Origin: Pelecanus crispus
Lineage: Eukaryota; Chordata; Aves; Pelecaniformes; Pelecanidae
DNA length: 64,000 nt
Direction of reading: 5' to 3'
Assembly (NCBI RefSeq): GCF_030463565.1
Contig: NC_134662.1
Location: forward strand, 868,001-932,000
The notes beneath the pieces were generated by a model, which had not been told where the DNA came from, made no database searches, and was given only the letters and a program-made list of their open reading frames with translations. Numbering within the stretch: position 1 is the first letter of the stretch; each line of letters opens with the position of its first letter. Of this stretch, positions 1 through 11,923 are shown in pieces. The translations under genes and the position numbers were made by a program.

Positions 1-3000
1 GAACTCTAACAACAGGATGCAAACAGAATATGGATTCATTATAACATTGATAGAAGTTTTAGATGATCAAACTGAACTGGAGGACAGTTCATGGTCTTTC
101 TAGATCATAAAAAATAACATCTTGTTTATTTTCAGCACTGGTTAAGCGGAGAAGAGAGAACCAAATGCAGCAGTGGGCTCAAAGGAAAGTAGTGCCAGCT
201 TAGCTGAACTAGCCTGCTATTATGTGCTTGACAACACTTCTAGCCCAAGACTGTTATACATTGAAAGCACCTTTCTACCCCAGCACTGAGAAAAATTCTG
301 GAAAGTATTTCTGTTCCCTGAAACCATCACCCCTCAAAATCTGTTCTGGTGGAAGGAACTTTAAGTTAAAGAGTCTACTGACTCTCTGAAAAACTCCAGA
401 GAAATACAGTCCCCAAGGTGCCCCTGTTTAGTGTACACCTATGATTTTGCTTTGTTTTGACTCTACAGACATTCTTCTGCCCACTCTCTTTTTTAAACCA
501 CTTTACATTTGCTACTCAGTTTGGTCTCTAGTACAGTGACACTTCCAGACATTCTTAAAAAGGTGCTGTTAAATAAAGCAGGACCTTTTAGGATAAGCCT
601 CACATGCCTCTTCTGAACCGAAAAAAAAGTCAATAGGAACAACAGCCAGTATCCACAGCAACATGAGAAGAAAGTTGAATAAATGCATCTGGCAGCTGTG
701 AAGCCTATTCCTGGTTCTTTGTCTCATCACACTTCCGAGCAGAGTGCCACCAGTGTCTACCTATCCTTGAATGCTCCTGACTACTAGATGCAAGAGATAA
801 AAAATGGAAGATGTCATCAGACAGGTTATCATCTTCTATTAGTAGAATCTATAAATTTAAATTCTTTCCTTCATTTGTTGTTTCTCATCATTTTGCTTGG
901 GTTACCACAACCCATTGTCTCCTGCTCCCCACATCTGAGAAAGATACAAACTCATCCTTGAAGCCTATGCCAATCCTTCCAGTGTAAGCCAGTAAGAAGA
1001 GCAGCTGGTAGCAAATGCTGAAGGGAAAAAGTACAGAGAACAAGGCAAACCTACAATGATTCTTCATTTGCATATACTCCCAGCTTCTAAAAATTAAAAA
1101 AATTTCTTAGCCAAAAATTGCTTCCAGGCACCAAAACCCAGTAGTCACTGTTAATCTGTCTAATCCTTTCGTACATCTCTAGCTTTTGGTTTCCACAACA
1201 GAGAGCATCATACAAGTACAACTGATGGATTAAGACCTCCTGCTTGATACTTTCATTTCATGCCTTTAGTTTTTGTGTTGTGAGAAATGAATATTCGCTT
1301 CTTAGACAAATCCCTTTGTTTGGACTCGTGACTTAGAGACCTCAGGTTTCTTCTCATCTCTCTCCCAGATTTGCTCCTGGTCAGGAATTATTCTGCTCTC
1401 TGCTCATCTTTGTCACCTTTTCCTTACACACTTTTTCCAGGCTCTAGATGTTTTAAAATAGGTTAAGAGAACTGCAAGCAGCATTCAGAATACAGAAACA
1501 ACAATGATTTACACAGTGATTATTGACCACCAGCTACAAAGGAAAACAGGGACATCACAGGAGAACAGAGAGGCAGAAAATGCTGTTAATTCTAACAGGT
1601 TTCAATTAGCGCAAGCTGTAATCCAGGAGGTGATACCTGAGCTATATTTTCATACACTAGTAGTGAGTGCCATGGAGTGGCTAATCCAGGAAGCCACAGG
1701 AGAGAAAGCAACTCTTCACCTGGTTCTCAGCAGCACATAGGAGCAGATTTGCCAAGATACTGTCAATAACCTCAGTTGACTTAGTTTCATCATCCTTGCA
1801 AGAAGATAAGCAAAAAAAACCCACCTATGACTGTTGCAATTGTTTCAGCATTGCAACTAGGGAACACTGAGGTATTTGTTAAAACAAGTAAAAAAAGCAG
1901 TTAAGAATAAAATCTTTCTAGAAAGCAAGATATTATATAAAAGAGATCATCGTAGGCTAAAAAGACGACATATACAAAATATTTTAAGATGATCAAAACA
2001 AGGAGGATATGAGACATAGTAAAGCATTTTTCAAAAAGCTGAGGTCATGTACAGACAAGAAAAATAAAATTGATCATGACTTCTGTTAATCACAATACAA
2101 CATGGCAAGCCAAAAAATTAAGTTTGAAGAACAACCAATGGTATAGAAAGTTAACTACTCTTGCTCTGCTCATGAAAAAGGCATACATGAGAGTCTATGG
2201 TCCCAAGTCCATCAGTTTATGTAGAAGAACCACCTAAAAAAGTGTAGTGAAAACATACCTTTTGGGGTTTTTTTTCTTTTTTAACTTATACTTGCACTAG
2301 AGGAATCTTTAAGAGATTTCTGCACTTAAGCATCAGTTGAAAGGATCAAAGAACAGATCAACCAACAAGCACTAACCAAAAGTATTAACAGCTTTCTAAA
2401 GCCCACTTTTTGAACTAAATCAATCAGTATGTTATTTAAGCTTCCATTTAGAGTTCACTTTGTACTAGAGAATTAGAAGATGGCTCATGCCATACAAGTT
2501 TCTAAAAGAGGAACTACCTATCACTAAACTCTGAAGTCCATGGCAGTACAGTAGACATTAACCTTAAGAACAGAATTACAGGGCACACTGAGGAAGCATG
2601 AATATAACTTGTGCAAACTAGAAGTTTCAGAACCTACTGGACTTGCTCAGTCAACCAGCGAGCAGGTATTCACAACAGATCCGGTAAACAAAAAAAAAAA
2701 GTAGTGGGTACATGTATAAGCACGAAGTAGAAAAAAACCAGTGTCACACAGTATGGCTTTTTTAAAGGGAAGCAATGGACAAGGGATCAAGGACATGAAT
2801 GAGGGTTTGAAAAGTCAACAAGCATTCAAAAAGCGGAGATTGAGCTAGGCCAGTCTGTCTGGACTCCCAAAAGGCTTGAATAACATCCCCACCAAAGGCT
2901 CCTACAGAGATCACGCAGAGTCCAAGCAGGCATGGAGAAGGTAAAAAAAAAAGACACAGAGACATCACCTTCCAGCAACTGAGGTGAGGTTGATTGGCCT

Positions 3001-6000
3001 GTAGTTCCGCGGATCTTCCTTCTTGGCCCTCCTGAAGATGTGCGTGATATTAGCTCTCTTCCAGTCTTCAGGAACCTCTCCTAATCGTCATGATCCTTCA
3101 AAGATAACTGAGAGTAGCCTTGCAATGATGTCAGCCAGTTCCCTCAGTACTCATGGATGCAACCCATCAGGTCCCATGGAGTTATGTCCAATTCATTTAG
3201 ACGTTCCCTATCCTAATCCTCCTCTGCCAAGAGTAAGTCCTCCTTGTGCCAAACTTTCCCACTGGTCTCAGGGGCCTTGGATTCCTGAAGGCTGGTCTGA
3301 TCACAAGAAGACAATGAGTACATGAGCCTTCCTTATGTCTAAGTTTAGTCAGGACCTCCTTGCTCATCCATACAGGTCTCCTGCCACTTTTTTGCTCCAT
3401 TTCTTGATTGTTGGGATGGACCAGTCTTGAGCTTGGAGGAGCTTATCCCTTGAATATCAACTCAGTTCTCATGGACCCCTTTCCTCTCCAGGGCTGTAAT
3501 GCATGGGATTCTTCCAAGCAGAGCCCTGAAGAGGCTGAAGTCTACTGTCCCAATATCCAGGGTTGTGGTCCTGCTTTTTGCTCTGCTCCATCCTCTAAAG
3601 ATCCCAAACTCCACCATCTCATGGTCACTGCCCTTACCTTAACACCCCTGACCAGTTCTTCCTTATTTATTATTAGGTCCAGCAGAGCAGAAAGACTAGG
3701 GGATGTGAGGCTTCTTCCAGTTGACCGAAGAGGGCCTCATTTACCTCTTCTTCTTGATCAGGTCAGTAGCAGATACATACCTCAATGTCACCCATCTTGG
3801 TCTGCCCACTAATCACGACCAACAAGCTCTCAGCTAGTTCATAGCCTGTCCTTAAGCAGAGCTCCAGGCATTCCCACTGCTCTCTCACATAAAGGGCAAC
3901 TCCCCCTCCTCAATTTCCTGAAAAGCCTGCATCCATCTGTCATAGCACTCTAGTTGTGTGAGCTATCCCTGATCCCAATGAGGTCATAGTTCCGTAACTG
4001 CCCAGACTTCTCATTCCCCCTGTTTGTTTGCAATGCTGCACACATTAGCATTGCAGGCATTCCAGAGAGGCACCCAAGTGTGGCAATTCCCCAGGAAGGG
4101 CAGGAAAGTTTTCCCCACAAGGCTGTTCTGTAGGCACTTCCTCCTTTACATGCCTGAGGTGTTTCCATTTCATCCTTTTTCTGTTGCTTTCTCTTCTGTT
4201 CACATAACCCCGGGCGTTTCGCTTGCTCACCCCATCCACCACTTCCTCACCTGATCCCACCTGAGAGGAATCTCTTCCTCCCCCATCATTCCCAGTACAA
4301 AGTTGTTCTTAGCAGGTTGACCATCCTTGTTGGCAAAGGTAGTACATTCGCCCTACTCAGTCAGGTGGATCCTGTCTCTTTGAAGTAGTCGTCAATCCCG
4401 AAAGACGGTTCCACAGTCATAGAAACCAAAATGCTGTTGCCAACATCAGTTGTGCAATCCAGTGCTGCTCTGCAGGATCTGCTCAGCCATCCTCAAACCC
4501 CTCCCCACACTACCTGAGCCTCCATACTGCAAACAATTATCCAGAGACATGTAGTCACATTTAATACTTTTCAGGTCACTCCTGCCAGTATCACTGGTGC
4601 CTACATGGAAGAGCAGCAGGTATAATAGTCATACAGCCAAGGGAGCCTCAATAGCCTCTCTACAACATCCAGAATGCAAGCCCCTGGGAAGCAGCAAACC
4701 TCCCCAGATAACAGGTTAGGCCAGCAAACGGGTCTCTCCACTCTGAATATGTAGCGGCCCCCCACCCCCCATCTGAAGGCAATGGAAGAAATAAAGCTAA
4801 AACCTCAAAATGGAGTTCAGCAGGAACCAGAAGACAGGCTGCAGCCTGATCCACTACATATCAATGTGCACCCAAGCCTAACTCTTCCTGCACAGAGGCC
4901 AAGCTGAACACCCTGTCAATTGCACTATGAATGTGCTTTCACTTTTTTTTCCTCTTTTGCTGGCAAAACAGCCTGCAAGTTTGTAATTGGGCAACACAGG
5001 GGACAAGGAAATAGAGCATGTGGAGAACAAGAAAATAGAGATATTTCCATAGCACAGTCTGAAAGGCAGGACTGCTAGATGCTCTTTAACCTACCAACCT
5101 GTGCTGGGAGCACTCAAAGCAAACTGTGCAGCGGTTCGAGGACAGACACATGAACACAGACTCTCCCACAGCAATCACTTGAGAAAAGCTGCAAGACATC
5201 ACTCAGTGAAGACACAGGGAACATCCCAAGAAGGCAGTGAACCTACATGTTAGGCAAGAAGCATGCCCCATCCAACCACAAGTGAGTCCAGACAAATTTG
5301 GTGATGAAACAATAATCTCATTATTGTGCATTAATGTGCAAAACATAAGTGTATTCCCACCAGGTGTGGCTCAATAAGTTTTATTCACCCAGTTATGGAT
5401 TGACAAAGGACTGCCAGTCAGCTATGGCTCAGACTCTTCAAGAACATCAGTCAACTTCTCAAGAACAACAAAGATGTGTGTTGCATATCACCACCACCAT
5501 TTAACCCCATGTCTTGGAGGCTACATGAGCAACCCACCATCCACAGCAGCATCTGAACATGTATTTTGCAGGTGGCAACTAGGCAACACTAGACCCACAC
5601 ATCCTGGTCATGACAGTAGCTCTGGTTACTACACATGGTGCACACAAAGAGCATAGTAGCTGCAGTAATGGCAGGTAAGTAGAGACCAGGTGAGACTACA
5701 GTGAAAGTTCTGACAGCTGAGACATACAACATTGCAGCCACCTGCAATCACACACACAGAGTGGGTGAAGACATAGGTGAAGAGGAAACTCCCTGTAGCC
5801 ACTGCTTTTGTCACAAGGGCAACTGCTGTCAGTGATCCCTCCCAGAGATCTTCTCTTTTTTTTCCTCCCTACGTCTCCTTTCTGAGGCTGAGAACAGTAG
5901 GATGTCCTCAGAACAGTGTAGTAACCCCTCCATGCCCATCAAAACATCTTTTCTGGAAGGCTGCAATCATAAGCACTGCAGGGGAGGGCAGGGAGTTAGT

Positions 6001-9000
6001 AGAAAGGGAATTGATGAGAGGTCTAGGACTCTTTTTGTCTTAGCTCTTCCAGTATTCCCCCTCCTAGCCTCACAAATTAGATTATTGTAACAGTGACCCC
6101 AACACAGTGAGAATAGCATCAGTCATATACTAGGGAAGCAGAAAAACAAGGGGATGAGCTAAATTTCTCTTCTGTCATAGGCTAAGCTACACAAGGGGAT
6201 TCATGCAAGAGAGCAAACAGAGAAAGAATGAAGACAATTATAGGTTCCCCCGGCTACAAAAGCAAAATATTTTTTTGTATTTGTCTGAGGGCTTACTGTA
6301 TACATTTTTATTTCTCTAGAGTCCTATTATATACAAGTAAATGTAGAACAGCATTGGACAGGGTTAGAGAAGGCAGGAAAAAGGGCTACAATTAGCAGAG
6401 GGCTAGAGATGAAATTCAACTTCTGCAAAGTTCCTTTTCTCTACTGTTAAGAGGTGGCAGCCCTGTGTTCCTCAGAAGGAGCAACAGGAGTTATTTTGTT
6501 CCAAGGCCATGATGCAGCTGTGGTCTGTAAAACTAAGGAGATTGCCCAACAGAGGAGGAGAAAGAGGCTGCTTTCTTCTGCAGATTGGCGATTAAAACAA
6601 CAAGGAAAAAGAACAACCTGAGCAGCTGATGATTAAAGACTCTCTGGCACAACAGTGACTATGGTCCTTGCCTGAATAGCATCAGCAGAACTTCTCTCAT
6701 CTAGAAGATACTCTCCTAAACCACAGCTTTGAGAACAAGATCAGAAATGCTAAGCCTTTGTTCCCACGCATGCAGGGGTGGGGGGAGAGCATGTTAGTAA
6801 TGGTCTCACCCTAGCCCCCTTCTCAGATGTGGTCACTGTGGGATACTGGAGTGACAAGCAATGGACGAACACCTCTCTCATCATACTATGCTCTTATCTA
6901 CTGCTTGTCACAGCAATCCTCAACCCCCCATTTGCCTCAGATTATGGACCCACCTGTTCTCAAGGCAAAAGTCTCAAGTGTTACTGTAGAGCCCACTGGT
7001 AAGCAAGCAGTCACTCCTGCTTGCCATCCCACAACATGCATCATTTCATCTACCACAGTGGCAGATGATGTTCCCTGCCACTACCAGAGGTAAACCAAAA
7101 ATATTAGCATATCTAGACAGTGAAAAAAAAAAAAGTCAAATTTATACACAGTTGAGGACCACCAAGGGGAATTTTCATCTTGAACATCCTGGGGAAAAAA
7201 AAAAAGTCTGTTTTAAGCATGTAGAGCTAATATAAAGATATAACAATGTATCCAGAACAGTATGCCAATATCACTGGACTATACTTAACTGTGCTTCTAT
7301 GGAGAACTTAGAGTTGCTTTGGGGTTTGTTTGGTTTTTTGTGGGTTTTGTGAGGTTTATTTTATTAATTAATATCTTATTTCATGCTAAGCCTTATCATT
7401 TTATAAACAAAAATTCTAATAGTGTAACAAGAAAACTGAACTGTCAGCAGAAAATCCAGTCTACTAGATTGGTCCTGAAAGGACAGGATTATCCCATTCC
7501 AGTAAATCCAAAATCTGACAGCCATCTGAAGTTTTACTGCTCCCACAATCCTAAACTGCTGTCCACTTTCCTGCATCAAAACAATAAGACTACAAAGTCT
7601 CCTTTTCTGGACACATGTAAAGAATAAATGAGCTGTCCTAAAGGGATGGGGGAAGCATTTAACAAATGTGGTCCAGAACCAGCTAAAGTATCTTACATTG
7701 TCTCTGATGTGTCAAAGAAGAGCTTGAGCAATCCTGACAAAGTTGGTTAGAATATGTCTAAGAATTAAGACTTTTTCTGAAGTCTGGAAGAGAAGGGAAG
7801 AAGGAAAGCTCAAGGGCAAAGTAAGCAAAATATTTATATCAAAATCCTCAAGTTTATTTCCAATCACTGCATCAGAGTATTTTTCCAGAATTGATAACAC
7901 ACAGAACTGCTGTTAAGAGTTGGTTTATGTTCATATTAAAAATCTAATGAGATTGTATGTCTTCTGCTTGTCCTTCTCTTATTCTCATTACATGTGTACT
8001 GTCACTAGAATTACATTCCGCCTCCTACATTTAAAATGCGTACTCCTTCTAGTCTCCAGCAATCTACAACTTAGAAGCTCCCCAAACCAGACGAGGCTAC
8101 TGTTTATAGCATGAGTCCGCACAGGACAAGTGATGTAGCTGTGTTTTATGTTTAGAAATATCTAGTTATCTTGAGAACATGGAAGCTATTATATATCGGT
8201 GAGTGGTACAAAGGGTCTTTAAAGGTACTTCAGTCCTGGGTGTACACTAATTGCAGGTAGGCCAACCACTCCCAAAACAAGACACTATCATATCCGGTCT
8301 GCTTAAACTAAATTAATTCAAACCCTCCTACCACCACCCCTAGCATCATCAAACCAGACCCTTAAGAGGGCAGGGGGGAAGCCTACACAGTGGCATAGCT
8401 ACTGTAACTTGTGTGATGCAACAGGTTAAGGCTGCTATCAACAGGTTTTCCACAGAAGTTTAACTTCATCTCAGAGGCGGGACACCTTACATTGCAGCCT
8501 GCCTCCAACAGATAGAGAGGGTTTGGGCTGGTACAGGATGGGTGGCACTGTCCCCAGCTGTGTCACTAACTACATCCTTCCTCCATTTGGGAAGGAGAGT
8601 CCTAGAGGAAAGCAGATAGAAGAGGGGAAAAGCAAAACTTGGCTTAGGAAAAAGGATCAGCCAGTTTTACCTCCAGGATCACAGGAAGCGTATCATAGTA
8701 GTTCACCCTACAAAGATTTGATTCCTGCCGCTTGCAGAGACTAAGACAGACTTTCTCTGGTGAGAAGCAAAGTTAGTCTAAACCCTTGCAAATTTTTGAC
8801 CTCATCGTATCAGCCATCAGGATAGGGACAGTAAATAAAAAGGTTGCTACAACTCACAGGACACACGTGCTCAGCATGGGGTCCAGTACCCCAAGAAGAC
8901 TCAGCCTGCACGGGGAACAGACTACAAACTACAGCAAAGAAGCAGCCCACAGCAGATGAGACCTACACGAAGGCTCAGAGGACCCCGAGAGCGACATTCT

Positions 9001-9636
9001 GTGCTGCAAGCCGTACCTGGCCGAAACGCGGAGGGTAGCTAGCGACTTCAGCCGCCACCCCACCGCCAGCAGAGCGCCGCGCCCTCCCCGCCGCCCAGAG
9101 CCGCTTCCCGGCCCGGCCGCCGCCGGCCGCTCCCGCCACCAGCGTCGTTCCAGGTGTCGAATTTTCACTTGGTGACGATCCCGACCTGAGCCGCCTTTAA
9201 CGTGTCACCAGCAGCCTCTCTGCCCAACGGCGCGGCCAGAGAGACCCCGACAGCCCCCGAGGAGCTACACAGACACAGGCAGGCGCTGCATCTCCACCCC
9301 CCCACACCGCCCCCAGCTCTCGCCTTCAGCCCCGAGCCCAACGGCCGGGCACGGCCAGAACCCGCGGCCCGGGGCGGCCCGAGGCCAGAGCCCGGCGGAG
9401 CGGCGCGGCGGGCCGCGCCTGGGGCCGCCGAGCCCGAGGCCGCGCGAAGCCGCCACAGCCCGCCCCGCGCCAGGCGGGCAGGCGGAGGCGCCGCGCGGGA
9501 ACAGGTCGGCCGAGTCCCTGGGCCGCGGCCCCTCTCCCCGGGACGGAGAGGGGGAAACGCCGCCAACGGGCCGCCGCTGCTCGCCCTCCCACCCCATAGA
9601 GCCGAGCGAGGGCCAGCACGCCGCCCCGGGCCGTAC
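1..9636 (-). other. LMNB2: LMNB2 intron 1 (5' part)
   Basis: This AT-rich stretch runs from the exon 1 donor to the left edge of the window, so the first intron is at least 9.6 kb. I looked for the next lamin exon (coil 1A end and linker, residues starting V-S-G-I-K-N-L-Y) in the minus strand and did not see it. Apart from an old CR1 copy at about 2960-4860 it holds only short A- or T-rich runs. Reading frames here are short, lack recognisable domains and are not supported as genes. Confidence 0.8.
2960..4860 (-). mobile_element. Old CR1 LINE with ORF1 and ORF2 parts, 3' end missing
   Basis: Read on the minus strand this is a decayed CR1 retroposon. From about 4860 down to 4260 the text matches CR1 ORF1: the segment near 4560-4620 reads as L-L-F-H-V-G-T-S-D-T, the SGNH-type esterase found in CR1 ORF1. 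Near 4045-3970 comes the start of ORF2 (NYDLIGI, the endonuclease entry), then endonuclease remnants to about 3400. From about 3200 to 2960 follows the N-terminal reverse-transcriptase block, recognisable as GEVPEDWKRANIT and DPRNYRPINLTS. The copy stops at about 2960 inside the reverse transcriptase and has no CR1 3' tail. Typical CR1 copies are truncated at the 5' end instead, so the 3' part was probably lost by a later deletion. Several frame breaks show that it is old and inactive. Boundaries are approximate. Confidence 0.85.
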
Positions 9637-9837
9637 CTCCCGGGTGGTGACCTCCTCCTTCTCGGAGATCTTCAGCAGCAGCCGGTCATTCTCCAGCTCC
9701 AGCGCCCGCACACGGTCGATATAAACGGCCAGGCGGTCATTGAGCTGCCGCAGCTCCTCCTTCTCCTGCAGGCGGGAGATGCGAGTCGGCGACAGCGGGG
9801 TCCCGCCGGGGGTGCCGCGGCTCGGGGTGCATGACAT
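9637..9837 (-). CDS. LMNB2: Lamin B2, coding exon 1 (partial gene)
   Basis: This exon encodes the first 67 residues of B-type lamin B2, an intermediate-filament protein that polymerises under the inner nuclear membrane. The translation starts [19 protein letters not shown] and runs straight into coil 1A, with the lamin signature [19 protein letters not shown] and then [15 protein letters not shown]. The LSPTR motif just before the rod is the conserved mitotic CDK1 site. Coil 1A residues ([19 protein letters not shown]) match lamin B2 rather than lamin B1, which has KVRSLETEN at this place. I chose the ATG at 9837-9835; three codons upstream is an in-frame TTG, not a start. The exon ends in phase 0 at GAG, followed by donor GTACGG at 9636. 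Exon 2, expected to begin with V-S-G-I-K, was not found to the left and must lie outside the window, so only the N terminus is present. The exon sits in a CpG island. Identity is very secure. Confidence 0.97.
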
Positions 9838-9945
9838 GGTGCTCAAATCGCAGGCAGGCGAGCAGCGGGCTCATTCAATCCAACCGCACCGGGGGAGGAG
9901 GGAGCGGTAAGATGGCGGACATCGCCTCCCCCGCCGCCGCGCCGC

Positions 9946-10038
9946 CTGGGAAATGAAGTCTCGGCGCCAAGATGGCCGCGCCGCGCCGCGCCGCAGGGTG
10001 CGTTGGGAGTTGCAGTCCTGGCCGCCCTCCATTTTGTG
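9946..10038. promoter_or_regulatory. Two ZNF143-like plus YY1-like site modules
   Basis: Reverse-complemented, 9948-9961 reads ACTTCATTTCCCAG, 12 of 14 bases of the ZNF143/STAF core ACTACAATTCCCAG; 10004-10018 gives ACTGCAACTCCCAA, 11 of 14. Each is followed within about 10 bases by a YY1-type site: CAAGATGGCCG at 9967-9978 and, in the opposite orientation, CCTCCATTTTG at 10026-10036. The motif consensus is established knowledge; occupancy here is inferred. Confidence 0.55.
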
Positions 10039-11904
10039 GGCTGCCGGACGCCCGGCGGGCCCGAGTCTGCTCCTCATCCAAAAGTGTAGCTTGTGGTGCC
10101 TGTTAAAATACAAAATTAGGCTGTCGTGAGTGTGAGTAAAGCGCAGGAAGCGAGGGGCCCGTCTTGAAGTCAAGATTTTTTTAGTAATAAAACCGGGAGG
10201 GACCAGAGCTACCCACCGGGACTGTTCCTCACATGCTCCTTGGCTGTCAGCAGCTGCTCCCAGTTCCGCTCGCAGCCAGCATAGCCGCTCAGGCGTTGGT
10301 GGGTGCGGGTCACCCCACGGGTGCCCCCCGCAGCACGCTCCCCACCCCTCCGCAGCACAAGGCTGTCTGTAAAGCCCTGCACTCGCCAAACCCACCTGAA
10401 CCATCAACCGCCATCACGCCCTGGGTCATGACGATTGGAAGTGACACTATGCTGCTCATGGTCACAATTTTATTGCAACCTGTGAAGTATTTACCTTACA
10501 GGATATATTTTCACATTAGTTCTCTAAAACGTTGTTATATAACCCTGGTGTGAGCTGTTCATGAATTTGCTGTTAGCACTGAAGTCGTATAGGCCAGGGA
10601 CCTGTTGTTTGCTTAAATTGGAGGTGGAGAGTCTCAGAAATAATACGATCAGCTATTTCCAAGGGCGAATTTTTAGGGGTGCTGTTTTGTAGATTTTAGA
10701 AATTTCTTCCAAAGTTTTACTGAGAGATTGCAACGCCTCTGAGTCTCTGATCAGGCTGTTCAAGAAGGAAGCTATCCTGAAATCCTTTTGCAGTCCCATG
10801 GAATGCAGCCAGATTTTGTACAAACTAAAATCCACTGGGACGTTTTCCCTTCCTAAAGATTTGGAGTATTATTTTTCCCAAAACATATTTTTACTGACTA
10901 TACCCCAACTTCTGTCAGTTCTTGCACATTAACCAGTATAAACTGGATTACCATTCTCATGAGCTAATTCCTCATGTCCCAAAACTTTGGAGGCTGAAAA
11001 GCCCTTGTTGCCATTGTACCTTTTGGCTACCAGGGAAGGCTGAGAAAAGGGAGATTTTCTGCCTGAGAAGTAGAAAAAACAGATTCAAAGTCTGTTGTCC
11101 ATATACCTGGACAGCAAAGAAAAAAATCAGCATGAGCATAATGCAAAGTAGTGCTGTGCATGAGAGGGAGGACAGATCTAGACAGAGAAACAGGAAATAG
11201 AGAAAGAAAATACTGCACACAATATATGAAAAGAAACTTAGGGAGCCAGGCTGAACAAATAGGTGCAAATGGGTTTATCCTCAAACTAGAAGCTAAACAA
11301 TCCTCATGTTAGAGGATCTGGGATCCTAAGATCGAGCACACCTCAAATCAGAAAACCTCAGAATAAATCCAGGAATTCTGGACGCTCAATATCCCTGTCA
11401 GCAAATAGCCGTAAGTCCCTCTTGCGATCACTGCATATCTTTAGCAGCTGACCCATGTAAATAGTGGGTTTTCACCTGAATGCATTTGTTTAAAAATATG
11501 CATCCAATATCAAAAGGGTTGTCCTGGCTTTCTCTGTAGACAACAGAGTGCCCATCCCACCTGGCTTGGACATCATCTCTCCTAGGGCAGCACTGAGTGC
11601 TCCTCTGCCTCCTACGGAGAGCTGAGGGCAGGGATTTCCACACCAAGTCTGTGAAGCCGGGGGTATCAGTGGGTTACTTGGAGGGAGTTTATGAATGATA
11701 GCTAAAATGAAAATAAGCCTATAGATCACTACACATGCCCTTTCTGTAGACATTTACACAGCCTCCGTATTTGAAGCTCACTGTTATCAGATCTTTATCA
11801 GTGAGATCTCATAATATGATATGCAACTCGGTGTGAAAGCTTTCTGACTGAATTCAAGTTGGTTTTGACTTTAATGTAGCTGGAAAGGTAAGCAGAAAGA
11901 AAAG

Positions 11905-11923
11905 ACTACAAATCCCAGAGTGC
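11905..11923 (+). promoter_or_regulatory. Lone strong ZNF143/STAF-type motif
   Basis: The bases ACTACAAATCCCAGAGTGC match the ZNF143 consensus ACTACAATTCCCAGCATGC at 16 of 19 positions, including 13 of the 14 core bases. It stands about 2 kb upstream of the LMNB2 start codon, outside the CpG island. About 160 bases further on, near 12081, is an E2F-like TTTTGGCGCC. The pair could mark a distal element or a weak unannotated promoter; no gene is seen beside it. Confidence 0.5.

Larger units (their letters stand above)
9000..10090 (-). promoter_or_regulatory. LMNB2: LMNB2 CpG-island promoter
   Basis: A dense GC- and CpG-rich block surrounds LMNB2 exon 1, in strong contrast to the AT-rich DNA on both sides. 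Upstream of the start codon (9838-10090) there is no clear TATA box. Instead there are YY1-type sites (AAGATGGCGG near 9909, CAAGATGGCCG near 9968, and an inverted CCATTTTG near 10029) and ZNF143-like sites (near 9947 and 10004). TATA-less promoters of this composition are typical of housekeeping genes. The transcription start is not determined; whether a second transcript leaves this island in the plus direction cannot be told. Confidence 0.75.

Noticed and set aside
1-9636. Further LMNB2 exons within the window
   Set aside because: I searched the minus strand for the next lamin block (V-S-G-I-K-N-L-Y) and saw none; the region is AT-rich while lamin rod exons in birds are GC-rich.
9202-9834. 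Long plus-strand frame opposite LMNB2 exon 1
   Set aside because: It is the GC-rich antisense of the lamin exon and its island; low-complexity Ala/Pro/Arg composition and no domain.
9835-9846. A start three codons upstream of the LMNB2 ATG
   Set aside because: The upstream codon is TTG, not ATG; the ATG at 9837 gives the normal lamin N terminus.
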